Origin: CAWAYH01 sp963786195
GTDB taxonomy: Bacteria; Acidobacteriota; Vicinamibacteria; Vicinamibacterales; 2-12-FULL-66-21
DNA length: 64,000 nucleotides
NCBI GenBank assembly: GCA_963786195.1
Contig: CAWAYH010000004.1
Span: 620,001 to 684,000 of the forward strand
Direction of reading: 5' to 3'
The first letter of the stretch is position 1. Every line of letters starts with the position of its first letter. The notes under the pieces are model-generated. The model did not search any database. It worked only from the letters and a program-made list of their open reading frames with translations, and was not told the DNA's origin. The position numbers were made by a program, and so were the translations under genes. Shown here in pieces: positions 1 to 8,771 of the stretch.

Positions 1-2340
1 GCTGGCTTCCTGCTCGATATCAACGGAGACTTCCTCGGCATCGCTAACGCGCATCAGAGCGCGACTACGGCATCCCGGGAGGCCTCGACCAAGCTGATCG
101 AAAACACGCTGAGCTGGATCAAGGGATCGCACAACATCCAGATGGGCGGGTCGTTCACCCGCGCGGACGTCTGGCTGAAGAACCAGACACAAGTGCCGAC
201 TATTCAGTTCGGCATCAATTCGAACGACGCGGCGGAGTCGATGTTCTCGGGCGGCAACGCGCGGACGAACTTCCCCGGCGCGTCGAACGCGCAGCTCAGC
301 GACGCGCGCGAGCTCTACGCGACGCTCGTCGGCCGCGTGAACGCGATCCTCGGCAACGTGCGGCTGAACGGAATCCGGCGACTACGTCTATCTCGGCGAG
401 AGCCTGCAGCGGGCGCGCCTCAAGGACTTCGGCTTCTTCGTCGCCGACAGCTGGCGTGGAAGCCGAACTTCACGGTCAACATGGGCCTCCGCTACGAGCT
501 GCAGTCGCCGTTCTATCCGCTGAACGACAGCTACTCCACCGCGACCATCGCGGACGTGTGGGGTCGATCCGGTGTCAACAACCTGTTCATGCCCGGCACG
601 CTGACCGGCAAGACGCCGGAGTTCATCCTGTACGACAAGGGCGTCGGCGCCTACGACACCGACCTGAACAACTTCGCCCCGAGCCTCGGCTTCGCGTGGA
701 CGGTGGGCGGGAGCGGCGGCTTCCTCAAGAAGATCCTCGGCAACGAGGCTGGCGACAGCGTGCTGCGCGCCGGCTACGCGCTCGGCTACAACCGTCAGGG
801 GATGACCGACTTCGTGGGCGCCATCGACGACAACCCGGGCATCGCGCTCAACATCGACCGCAACCACACGCGCGGCAACCTCGGCGTGCCGGGGTCCGAT
901 TCTCCTGCGCAACCGTGGCGACCTCGGGCCGCCGTCGTTCCCGACGACGCGCGTGTATCCGATGACGGACGAGATCGATCAGGACATCCGCATCTTCGAT
1001 CCGAACCTCCAGGTGCCGTACGCGCAGACGTGGACGGCCGGCTGGCAGCGCAAGCTCACGCGAGACATGGCCATCGAGGCCCGGTACGTCGGCACGCGCT
1101 CGCACCAGTCGTGGATCGAATACAACTTCAACGAGATCAACATCGTCGAGAACGGGTTCCTGAACGAGTTCCGTGTCGCGCAGGACAACCTGCGGGCCAA
1201 CGATCTGGCGGGTGGCACCCGTGCCGGATCGTTCGCCTACTTCGGTCCCGGAAGCGGCACATCGCAGCTGCCGATCTTCCTGGCCTACTTCAACGGTGTT
1301 CCCGCTTCGCAGGCTGGTGACGCGTCCAGGTACACGTCGACGCAGTTCCGGGCGGGCACGTTCGTCAATCCGCTGGCGACCTTCAACCCACAGCCGATCA
1401 CGTCCGCCAACGCGCTGGACGCGGACGTGCAGCGGAGGCAGAACGCGCTCAACGCCGGGCTCGCGGCGAACTTCCTCGTCGCCAACCCGGATCTGCTGGG
1501 CGGCGCCGAGATCACGGGCAACGGCGGATCGTCACGCTATGACGCCCTGCAGCTCGAGCTGCGGAAGCGTTTGTCCGCGGGACTCCAGGTTACTGCCAAC
1601 TACACCTACGGCCGGAGTACCTCGGCACGCGGTACGGGTTCCGGCGGCCGTGGACGTATCGTCGCGACGTCGGCACGGAAGGCGGCGTCGATTCTGCCTT
1701 CAAGGCCACCTGGGTCTACGAGCTGCCCTTCGGCCGCAACCACCGGTACGGCAGCAGCGCCGGTCCCTGGCTCGATCGATTGATTGGCGGATGGGACTTC
1801 GACGGCATGGCGATCCTGCAGAGCGGACGCATGCTGGACTTTGGCAACGTCCGGCTCGTCGGGATGAGCAAGGACGAGCTCGAAGGTGTCTTCAAGCTGC
1901 GGTTCGACGACGCGGGACGGCTCGCGTACATGCTGCCGCAGGACATCATCGACAACACGGTGAAGGCGTTCGACGTCAGCGCGTCGTCCATCACCGGCTA
2001 TGGCGATCGTGGCGCGCCGACCGGCCGCTATCTCGCGCCGGCCAACGGCCCCGACTGCATCGAGCTCGCGCAGACCAACGCGACGACCGGCTACGGCGAC
2101 TGCGGCGGGGGGAGCCTCGTCCTGCGGGGACCGATGCTCGTCCGTTTCGACCTGGCCGTCGTGAAGCGCATCCCGATCGCGGGCCGCGTGAACATGGAGT
2201 TCCGCGCGGAGTTCCTGAACGCGTTCAACACGCCCTGGTTCTCGCCGGTGGCGACCGCGAGCAACAACCCGAACGATTACCGGGTGACGGCCGCGGACTC
2301 CGGGCGTGAAGTGCAGCTGATCTGGCGCGTGAACTGGTAA
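1..2340 (+). CDS. TonB-dependent receptor, C-terminal part, frameshifted, 5' end outside window
   Basis: Outer-membrane TonB-dependent receptor of the acidobacterial Oar-like type, thought to import oligomeric substrates. Reading is open from base 1, and the protein aligns by eye along its whole length with the intact receptor at 2598-6539 (shared motifs such as NQT-VPT, YELQSPFYPLNDSYST, VYELPFGR). It ends in a hydrophobic/aromatic beta-barrel terminus, QLIWRVNW. The frame changes four times: about 370 (+1), 453 (-1), 893-905 (+1) and 1617 (-1). Correcting these single-base indels restores a continuous barrel. For example, one extra C in GCG-TGG near 453 and one extra G in CGG-AG near 1617 recover homologous residues. 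This makes sequencing indels more likely than decay, but I cannot exclude a pseudogene. The plug and signal peptide lie outside the window. Confidence 0.88.
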
Positions 2341-2352
2341 TCACAGCCGCGG

Positions 2353-2382
2353 TCGCGGGGGCGGGTCGTCCTGCCCCCGCGA
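2353..2382 (+). terminator. Stem-loop after first TonB gene
   Basis: A 10-bp perfect stem, TCGCGGGGGC with GCCCCCGCGA around a 10-nt loop, begins 12 bases after the stop codon. There is no T-tract, so it is a GC-rich, terminator-like hairpin of uncertain strength. The rest of the gap up to 2597 holds a second imperfect hairpin (2468-2500, GTCCCTGGT/ACCTGGGAC) and the leader of the next gene. Confidence 0.45.
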
Positions 2383-2597
2383 TCGACCGTTTCGGCCCCC
2401 GATCCCGCATTCCGGACGGCCCGCCCCCGCTCACCCGCGGCAGATTCCCGACAATCCATCACAGATTCTTGTCCCTGGTCCCATTTCCGTAGACCTGGGA
2501 CGGCTTCCTTCCTACCGTCGTCAATCCGGCCCCGCGTATCTGGAGCGACGTGTCCCGGATCCCAAAGTCCAGGGACACCGTAAGGGAGGAGCGTTCC

Positions 2598-5500
2598 ATG
2601 AGCATGAGGAAGTTACTGCGCGCGTTCGTGTGGTCGTCAGTGGTTCTGGCACTGGCCACGGCAGGCAGCACATCCGCATTCGGGCATCCCTCGACCACGG
2701 CTCGGGATGCCCTGAGCGAAGTCGACGGTTCGGTCGAAGGGCAAGGCAGCGCGACGTCGTCTCTGTCCGGCACAGTCGTCGATTCATCCGGCGCGGTCAT
2801 CCCCGGCGCGACGGTGAACGCGAAGAACAAGGGGACCAACGCCGAGTTCAACACGTCTTCGGCCGATCAGGGCACCTTCTCGATTCCGGCCATGCCGCCG
2901 GGCACCTACACCGTCACCGTCTCGCTGATGGGGTTCAAGACGGCCGTCCTGAACGACGTCGTCCTCAACGCGGCCGTGCCGGGAACAGTGCGTGCCGTCA
3001 TGGAAGTGGGCGCGCTTTCAGAAACGGTCGTGGTCGAAGGCGCGTCCGCGATCGTGCAAACGCAGTCGTCGGCGATTTCGACGGTCATCGACGTCAACCA
3101 GATCTCGAATCTTCCGCTGGTCAGCCGGAGCGTGCTCGATTTCGTGACGTTCCTGCCCGGCGTGAGCACGCCGGACAGCAATCGCGCCTCGACGATCAAC
3201 GGCCTGCCGCAGAGCACCATCAACATCACGCTCGACGGCGTCAATATCCAGGACAACACGTTGAAGACCACCGACGGCTTCTTCGCCATCGTCAGTCCAC
3301 GGCTCGACGCCATCGAAGAAGTGACGGTGACGACAGCGGCGCAGGGGGCCAACAGCGCGGGTCAGGGCGCGGCGCAGATCCGTTTCGTGACGCGCTCGGG
3401 GACGAACACGTTCTCCGGCAGCGCCTATCATTATTTCCGCGCGGACTGGCTCAATGCGAACACGTGGTTCAACGAACGCGACAACGTGGCCAAGCCCGAA
3501 CTGCTCCAGAACCAGCCGGGCGTCCGGTTCGGAGGGCCGCTGACGATACCCGGCCTCTTCAACGGACACGACAAGGCGTTCTTCTTCGTGAACTACGAAG
3601 AGTTCATACAGCCCCAGACGATATCGGCGACGCGGACGATCCTGAGCCCGGCCGCCCAGGCCGGAATCTTCCGCTACGTCTCGGGCGGGGGCGTGCGTGA
3701 CGTCAACCTGCTGCAGCTGGCAGCCGCCAACGGGCACACCGCGACGTTCGACCCGACCGTCCAGCGCCTGCTGGGCGACATTCGCGCGGCGGCGAGCTCC
3801 ACCGGCAGCCTCACCGACCTCGAGGATCCCAACCTCCAGCGCCTCTCGTACAACTTCGAGTCGCGGAATCACAACTACCTTCCGACCGTCCGTCTCGACT
3901 GGAACGTGTCGACCCGTCACCGCCTGTCGGGGTCGCTGCACTACCAGTGGTACAACTCGGTGCCGGACACGACCAACGACCGGGAGCCGAACTTCCCGGG
4001 ATTCCCGGTGACCGGCAGCCAGACGTCCGAGCGGATCGGGTTCAGCTCGGCGCTGCGGTCCACGCTGTCCTCGAACCTGGTGAACGAGTTCCTCGCGGGC
4101 ATCAGCGGGGCGCCCGTGAATTTCTCGAACGAGCTCTCTCCGTCCATGTGGAACGGCTCCGTCGCGAATCAGGGCGGATATCAGCTGAACATCAATACGG
4201 CTCTCATCACCAACGCGAGCACCGGCCCGACGCCGAGCTCGCGCAACGCGACGAGCCTCCTGCTCGAGAACACCTTGAACTGGCTGAGAGGCACGCACAG
4301 TTTCAGCCTCGGCGGCTCGTTCAACCAGAACGATGTGTGGATCACCAACCAGACGCTCGTGCCGACGCTCGACTTCGACGTCGTCAGCGGCGACCCCGCT
4401 GACGCCATGTTCACGGCCACGAACTTCCAGGGTTCCTCGGCGACCAACCGGACCGACGCGGGCGACCTGTACGCCGTTCTCGTGGGACGCGTGAGCGCCA
4501 TCAACAGAGAGGCACGGCTGGACGAAGCGTCGAACCAGTACGCGCTGCTCGGACCCAGTACGCAGCGCGCGCGCCTGCGCGACGTCGCATTCTGGGCGCA
4601 GGACAGCTGGCGGATCCGGCCGGCCCTGACCGTCAACGTCGGCGTACGGTACGAGCTGCAGTTCCCGTTCTACCCGCTCAACGACAGCTATTCGACGACG
4701 ACGCTGGCCGACGTCTGGGGCGTCTCCGGTCTCTCGACCACCTGCACCGACATGAGCAGCATCACGCCAGAGACGTGCAACCTGTTCAAGCCAGGCGTCA
4801 CGCCAGGGAAAACGCCGGAGTTCGTCCAGGCCTCCAAGAACCAGCGCGCGTACAACATGGACGTGAACAACTTCGCGCCGAGCGTCGGCGCGGCCTGGAC
4901 ACCGAGCGCCGAGAGCGGCTGGATGCGCCGCGTGATCGGCCAGCAAGGCGACACGGTGCTGCGCGGCGGGTTCGCGCGATCCTTCAATCGTCCCGGCATG
5001 AGCGATTTCACCGGCCGCATCGACGACAACCCGGGAATCCAGATCACCGCCAACCGGAACCTGGCGCTGGGCAACCTCGGCTCGCTGCCGGTCCTGCTCC
5101 GCGACACGAGCACGCTGGGACCACCGCCGTTCCCCTCGACGCGCGTGTACCCGATGACCGACGTGGTGACGGGCGACATCGCGATGTACGACCCCGACAT
5201 CCAGGTGCCGTACGCCGACTCGTGGACGGTCGGCTACCAGCGCGCGCTGAACCGGACGATGGCGATGGAGATCCGGTACGTCGGCACGCGCAGCCGCGAT
5301 CTGTGGACCACGTACAACCTGAACGAAATCAACATCAACGAGAACGGATTCCTCGACGAGTTCAGGCTGGCGCAGCAGAACCTGCAGTCTCACGTGTTGT
5401 CGGGCTGCGGGACGACCGGCAATCCCGCCTGCTCGTTCGCGTACCGCGGGCCCGGGACGGGCACGACACCGCTGCCGATCTTCCTCGCGTACTTCAGCGG

Positions 5501-6539
5501 TCTGCCCGCGGCGCAGGCCGGAGACGCGTCGAGGTACACGTCGTCCAACTTCACCAGCTCGACGTTCATCAACCCGCTGGCGAGCCGGAATCCGAATCCG
5601 TTCACGGCGGCTGACGCGCTCGACGGCGATGCCGGACGGCGCGACAACGCGGTGAGGGCCGGCCTGGCCACGAACTTCCTCGTCGCCAATCCGAACCTGC
5701 TCGGCGGCGCCGAGATCGACGGAAACGGCGGCTACACCAACTACAACTCGCTGCAGCTCGAGCTGCGCCGTCGCATGTCGCAGGGCCTGCAGTTCCAGGC
5801 CAGCTACGTGCTGGGGCGGGCGTACGAGTCGGCGTTCTATTCCTTCCGCGTGCCCCGGCTGGAGCGGCTGGACACGGGCACCGAGGGCGGCACGACGCAT
5901 GCGTTCAAGATCAACTGGGTGTACGAGCTGCCATTCGGGCGCGGCAAGAAGTTCGCGAACGACCACGGCGCGATCATGGATCGTATTGTCGGCGGCTGGC
6001 AGGTGCACGGGACCGCGCGCGTCCAGAGCGGGCAGCTCGTCGACTTCGGCAACGTCCGCCTGGTCGGCATGACGGAGGACGATCTCAGCGGCCTCTTCCA
6101 GGTCAGGCAGGACGGCAACCAGAAGGTCTGGATGCTGCCGCAGGACGTCATCGACAACACGATCCGGGCATTCAGCGTCAGCGCCACGTCGCCCAACGGC
6201 TACAGCGAGCTCGGCGCGCCGCAGGGCCGGTACTTCGCGCCGGCCAACGGCCCGGATTGCATCGAGTCGATCAGCAACACCTACGGCAACTGCGGCCTGC
6301 GGACGGTCACGGCCGTGGGACCGATGTTCAAGAACGTCGATCTCAGCATCACGAAGATCATCCCGATCAGGGGACGCGTCAGGGGTGAGTTCCGGTTCGA
6401 GATGCTCAACGCGTTCAACTGGGTGAACTTCGCGCCGGTGACCGGCATCGGGTCCGTGGCGACGGCGTATGAGGTCACCGGTCTGAATGGCGAGGTCACG
6501 CGACGCATCATCCAGCTCGTCACGCGGGTGAGCTGGTAA
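2598..6539 (+). CDS. TonB-dependent receptor (carboxypeptidase-regulatory-like domain + plug + barrel), intact
   Basis: Complete receptor of 1313 aa. The start chosen is ATG 2598, preceded by GGAGGA at 2585-2590; an upstream ATG at 2550 has no such site and would put a charged leader before the signal peptide. Residues 1-28 look like a signal peptide (MSMRKLLRAF, a hydrophobic stretch, then STSAFG). Residues about 55-140 form the carboxypeptidase-regulatory-like/CNA-B-type fold (SLSGTVVDSSGAVIPGATV). About 150-290 is the plug. The rest is a large beta-barrel ending in QLVTRVSW. It is probably an outer-membrane importer powered by TonB. The stretch at residues 31-44 is encoded by a REP-like palindrome (see 2688-2728). 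It is paralogous to the genes at 1-2340 and 14514-16683, and the only one of the three that is intact here. Confidence 0.93.
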   Translation: MSMRKLLRAFVWSSVVLALATAGSTSAFGHPSTTARDALSEVDGSVEGQGSATSSLSGTVVDSSGAVIPGATVNAKNKGTNAEFNTSSADQGTFSIPAMPPGTYTVTVSLMGFKTAVLNDVVLNAAVPGTVRAVMEVGALSETVVVEGASAIVQTQSSAISTVIDVNQISNLPLVSRSVLDFVTFLPGVSTPDSNRASTINGLPQSTINITLDGVNIQDNTLKTTDGFFAIVSPRLDAIEEVTVTTAAQGANSAGQGAAQIRFVTRSGTNTFSGSAYHYFRADWLNANTWFNERDNVAKPELLQNQPGVRFGGPLTIPGLFNGHDKAFFFVNYEEFIQPQTISATRTILSPAAQAGIFRYVSGGGVRDVNLLQLAAANGHTATFDPTVQRLLGDIRAAASSTGSLTDLEDPNLQRLSYNFESRNHNYLPTVRLDWNVSTRHRLSGSLHYQWYNSVPDTTNDREPNFPGFPVTGSQTSERIGFSSALRSTLSSNLVNEFLAGISGAPVNFSNELSPSMWNGSVANQGGYQLNINTALITNASTGPTPSSRNATSLLLENTLNWLRGTHSFSLGGSFNQNDVWITNQTLVPTLDFDVVSGDPADAMFTATNFQGSSATNRTDAGDLYAVLVGRVSAINREARLDEASNQYALLGPSTQRARLRDVAFWAQDSWRIRPALTVNVGVRYELQFPFYPLNDSYSTTTLADVWGVSGLSTTCTDMSSITPETCNLFKPGVTPGKTPEFVQASKNQRAYNMDVNNFAPSVGAAWTPSAESGWMRRVIGQQGDTVLRGGFARSFNRPGMSDFTGRIDDNPGIQITANRNLALGNLGSLPVLLRDTSTLGPPPFPSTRVYPMTDVVTGDIAMYDPDIQVPYADSWTVGYQRALNRTMAMEIRYVGTRSRDLWTTYNLNEININENGFLDEFRLAQQNLQSHVLSGCGTTGNPACSFAYRGPGTGTTPLPIFLAYFSGLPAAQAGDASRYTSSNFTSSTFINPLASRNPNPFTAADALDGDAGRRDNAVRAGLATNFLVANPNLLGGAEIDGNGGYTNYNSLQLELRRRMSQGLQFQASYVLGRAYESAFYSFRVPRLERLDTGTEGGTTHAFKINWVYELPFGRGKKFANDHGAIMDRIVGGWQVHGTARVQSGQLVDFGNVRLVGMTEDDLSGLFQVRQDGNQKVWMLPQDVIDNTIRAFSVSATSPNGYSELGAPQGRYFAPANGPDCIESISNTYGNCGLRTVTAVGPMFKNVDLSITKIIPIRGRVRGEFRFEMLNAFNWVNFAPVTGIGSVATAYEVTGLNGEVTRRIIQLVTRVSW
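2688..2728 (+). repeat. REP-like palindrome inside the receptor gene
   Basis: Imperfect palindrome. The 5' arm is CCCTCGAC-CACG-GCTCGGGA and the 3' arm CCCTGAGCGAAGTCGACGG. The 3' arm matches that of the intergenic palindrome at 57167-57208 in about 17 of 19 positions. It encodes the flexible linker just after the signal peptide, where extra residues would be tolerated. Confidence 0.55.
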
Positions 6540-6543
6540 ACAC

Positions 6544-6624
6544 AAAGGGACAAGGGACAAGGGAAAAGGGAAAAGTCCCCCTTTCTCCCTTCCCTTGTCC
6601 CTTTTCCCTTTTCCCTTCTCCCTT
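6544..6624. repeat. AAGGGA-word repeat with inverted arm
   Basis: About 30 bases of AAGGGA(C/A)A words are followed directly by about 50 bases of the reverse-complement words (TTCCCTT, TTGTCCC). The two halves can fold into a long purine/pyrimidine hairpin right after the TonB stop codon, so it may act as a terminator. The same word occurs at 49973-50006. Confidence 0.85.
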
Positions 6625-6631
6625 GATTAGA

Positions 6632-6662
6632 ATGGGAGTTTCTCCGGAGGAGAAACTCCCAT
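6632..6662 (+). promoter_or_regulatory. 14-bp perfect hairpin enclosing ribosome binding site and start codon
   Basis: ATGGGAGTTTCTCC (6632-6645) and its exact reverse complement GGAGAAACTCCCAT (6649-6662) flank a GGA loop. The Shine-Dalgarno sequence AGGAG (6648-6652) and the first two bases of the ATG (6661-6662) lie in the 3' arm. When folded, the mRNA would hide the initiation site of the sulfurtransferase gene. As DNA it is also a near-perfect palindrome that could bind a dimeric repressor. Confidence 0.7.
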
Positions 6663-7524
6663 GCCCGATATTTCAGCCCGCGGATATGCCCGTCCGGAAG
6701 TGCTGGTGTCCACCGACTGGGTGGAACAGCACCTGAACGACCCGTCCATTCGAATCATCGAATCCAACGAAGACACGCTGCTGTACCCCTCCGGGCACGT
6801 GCCAGGGGCGGTGCACGTGGACTGGACGTCCGACCTGAACGACCAGCTCAGGCGGGACTACATCACGCGTGAAGGATTCGAGAAGCTCATGTCGCGCATC
6901 GGCGCGACGCGCGACACTACGGTCGTTTTCTATGGCGACAAGAACAACTGGTGGGCCTGCTACGCCTTCTGGGTGTTCCAGCTCTTCGGGCACACGAAGG
7001 CGATGGTGATGGACGGCGGGCGCATCAAGTGGGAAAAGGAAAAGCGCGCGACGTCGCGTGAAATGCCGAGCTACACCCCGACGTCCTACAAGTCAGAGGA
7101 GCGCACCGACGCGAAGCATCGCGCCTTCCGCGACGAGGTGCTGGCCCACATGCAGGCGAAGCGGCAGCTCGTCGACGTCCGAAGTCCTGACGAGTATTCG
7201 GGCACGCGCCTGCACATGCCGGACTATCCCAACGAAGGGGCGGTCCGCGGCGGTCACATCCCCGGCGCGAAGAGCATCCCGTGGGCCAGGGCCATCAACC
7301 CCGACGACGGGACGTTCAAGACCGCCGACGAGCTGAAGAAGATCTACTGCGAGGAGAAACAGCTCTCGCCGGCGCAGCCGACGATCGCCTATTGCCGGAT
7401 CGGCGAGCGCAGCAGCCATACCTGGTTCGCGCTGAAGTACCTGCTCGGCTTCGACAACGTGCGCAACTACGATGGCTCATGGACCGAATGGGGCAACATG
7501 GTCAACGTACCAATAGAGAAATAG
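6661..7524 (+). CDS. sseA: Thiosulfate/3-mercaptopyruvate-type sulfurtransferase (two rhodanese domains)
   Basis: A 287-aa cytoplasmic sulfurtransferase with tandem rhodanese domains (about residues 12-128 and 155-285). The N-terminal domain is inactive, as usual: the position equivalent to the catalytic cysteine is in YGDKNNWWA. The C-terminal domain carries the active loop CRIGERS with Cys245 and the typical AYCRIGERSSHTWF context of the CysA/SseA family. It transfers sulfane sulfur from thiosulfate or mercaptopyruvate to acceptors. The next gene is SufE-like, so the pair probably passes persulfide sulfur to Fe-S cluster assembly; a comparable sseA-sufE neighbourhood is known in mycobacteria. 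Translation start and Shine-Dalgarno are enclosed in a perfect hairpin (6632-6662). Confidence 0.92.
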   Translation: MPDISARGYARPEVLVSTDWVEQHLNDPSIRIIESNEDTLLYPSGHVPGAVHVDWTSDLNDQLRRDYITREGFEKLMSRIGATRDTTVVFYGDKNNWWACYAFWVFQLFGHTKAMVMDGGRIKWEKEKRATSREMPSYTPTSYKSEERTDAKHRAFRDEVLAHMQAKRQLVDVRSPDEYSGTRLHMPDYPNEGAVRGGHIPGAKSIPWARAINPDDGTFKTADELKKIYCEEKQLSPAQPTIAYCRIGERSSHTWFALKYLLGFDNVRNYDGSWTEWGNMVNVPIEK

Positions 7525-7525
7525 C

Positions 7526-7612
7526 ATTGCGGATTGCGGATTGCGGATTGCCGATTCACATTGCGGACTGGTGATTGCGGATTGCTAATTGCCGATTGCC
7601 GATTGCTGATTC
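7526..7612. repeat. ATTGCGG-word repeat
   Basis: About 12 degenerate copies of the 7-mer ATTGCGG (variants ATTGCCG, ATTGCTA, ATTGCTG) fill nearly the whole gap between sseA and sufE. The same word fills 41452-41631 in both orientations. This copy is mainly in one orientation. No Shine-Dalgarno is visible in it. Confidence 0.88.
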
Positions 7613-7616
7613 CATC

Positions 7617-8081
7617 GTGCCCGCGAAACTCACTGAGCTGCTCGAGACGTTCGACATGTTCCCCGATCCGGTGGATCGGACCGGACTGCTTTTGAGCTAC
7701 GCCGATCAGTTCAAGGAAGTCCCGCCGGAGGTCGCGACACGGCCGTTCGGGGACTCGCACAAGGTGCCATTCTGCGAATCGGACGCGTACGCCTGGGCGG
7801 TGAAGAATCCTGACAACACGCTGAAGCTGTACTTTGCAGTCGAGAATCCATCGGGCGTTTCGGCGAAGGCGCTCGCCACGATTCTCGACCGCACCCTCTC
7901 GGGCCTCACGCCGGGTGAGGTCAGCCAGGTCTCTCCAGATATCGTCGAACGCATCTTCCGCCAGAACATCTCGATGGGCAAAGGGATCGGCCTGATGTCG
8001 ATGGTCGAATCGGTCCGCGCGCTGGCGAAACGCGCGATGGGCGCATCCCCCAGCAGCAAGAAAGACAATCGCCCTTCCTAA
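7617..8081 (+). CDS. sufE: SufE family sulfur acceptor
   Basis: A 154-aa SufE-like protein that accepts persulfide sulfur and stimulates cysteine desulfurase for Fe-S cluster assembly. The expected catalytic cysteine sits in KVPFCESDAY (Cys53), corresponding to the family's conserved V-P-x-C. Length fits the family (about 140-155 aa). Start: the in-frame GTG at 7617 is the last start before conserved sequence. Longer in-frame versions would translate the ATTGCGG repeats (MRIANCRLPIADS...), which I reject. No clear ribosome binding site precedes the GTG, so it may rely on coupling to the upstream sulfurtransferase gene about 90 bases away. Confidence 0.88.
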   Translation: MPAKLTELLETFDMFPDPVDRTGLLLSYADQFKEVPPEVATRPFGDSHKVPFCESDAYAWAVKNPDNTLKLYFAVENPSGVSAKALATILDRTLSGLTPGEVSQVSPDIVERIFRQNISMGKGIGLMSMVESVRALAKRAMGASPSSKKDNRPS

Positions 8082-8098
8082 CCGATAACCGATAACCG
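8082..8098. repeat. Short CGATAAC-word repeat between convergent genes
   Basis: CCGATAACCGATAACCG begins right after the sufE stop and ends a few bases before the stop of the convergent alkB-like gene. It is a small copy of the word used in the long hairpin at 35609-35757. Confidence 0.7.
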
Positions 8099-8103
8099 CG
8101 AAG

Positions 8104-8727
8104 CTACCACTGCCTGAACGTCAGGTTGAATCGACCCGGCCCCGTTCCCGCCGGCGCGGTGCCCGACTGAATCCGCGTCACGCCATGGAACCGGAGCCGC
8201 GACGGACCGCCCATCACGAGCACGTCGCCCGAACGCAGCAGCAGCGGCCGCATCGGATCGCGCCGCGCCAGGCCGCCGATCACGAAGCGCGCCGTGTCGC
8301 CGAGCGAGACCGACACGATCGGCACGCCGGAGTCGATCGTCGCGCGCTGTTCGTCCTTGTCCTGGTGGACGCCCATCCGGCTCTCGGCCTCGTAGAAATT
8401 GACGATGCAGACGTCCGGATGCATGGCGAAGCCGGCTTCCCCGGCAGCCTCCGTGGCGAGGCGTTCGAAATCCGCCGGGATGGACGGCGCAGGCCGGCCA
8501 TCGAAATCGGAGCGGGCGTCCTCGTAACGATAGGTCAGCGCGTTCCAGTGACGTCCGAGGCAGAGCATGCCCACGCTCATTTTCCGGCCGCCTCGAACGG
8601 TCGGTGTGTACATCGGCACAGGACCGTCGGCCAGGCCACGGCAGGTCTCCCAGAATTGGCGCTGCTGCTCTCCCGAGAGATAGTCCTGAAAGAGATAGAG
8701 CCCGGGCTCGAGTTCTCCCTTCACCAC
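8104..8727 (-). CDS. alkB: AlkB-like 2-oxoglutarate/Fe(II) dioxygenase
   Basis: A 207-aa member of the AlkB family, which oxidatively demethylates alkylated bases (1-methyladenine, 3-methylcytosine) in DNA or RNA. All the Fe(II)/2-oxoglutarate ligands expected from E. coli AlkB are visible: HQD (His121, Asp123), His181 in RFHGVTR, and two arginines in GRFNLTFR (Arg199, Arg205). Length is close to E. coli AlkB (216 aa). The gene is divergent from the GNAT gene at 8772 with only 44 bases between them, and convergent with sufE. No ada gene is nearby. Confidence 0.9.
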   Translation of the reverse strand: MVKGELEPGLYLFQDYLSGEQQRQFWETCRGLADGPVPMYTPTVRGGRKMSVGMLCLGRHWNALTYRYEDARSDFDGRPAPSIPADFERLATEAAGEAGFAMHPDVCIVNFYEAESRMGVHQDKDEQRATIDSGVPIVSVSLGDTARFVIGGLARRDPMRPLLLRSGDVLVMGGPSRLRFHGVTRIQSGTAPAGTGPGRFNLTFRQW

Positions 8728-8728
8728 C

Positions 8729-8753
8729 CCCCAGCACCTCCAGCACCTTCCGC
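8729..8753. repeat. Short AGCACC-word repeat
   Basis: CCCCAGCACCTCCAGCACCT and its continuation sit in the 44-base gap between two divergent genes. The word is the same as in the larger repeats at 22301-22387 and 38364-38432. Confidence 0.5.
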
Positions 8754-8771
8754 AAGGTATAGTAGGCGGTC

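Noticed and set aside
3018..6560. Very long minus-strand open frame (about 1180 codons) opposite the intact TonB gene
   Set aside because: Arg/Val/Asp-rich antisense of a high-GC gene with no motif; the plus strand encodes a complete receptor with signal peptide and barrel.
7526..7612. Possible CRISPR array or riboswitch in the ATTGCGG repeats
   Set aside because: Units are 7 bases with no spacers of constant length and no conserved structured core; no cas genes.
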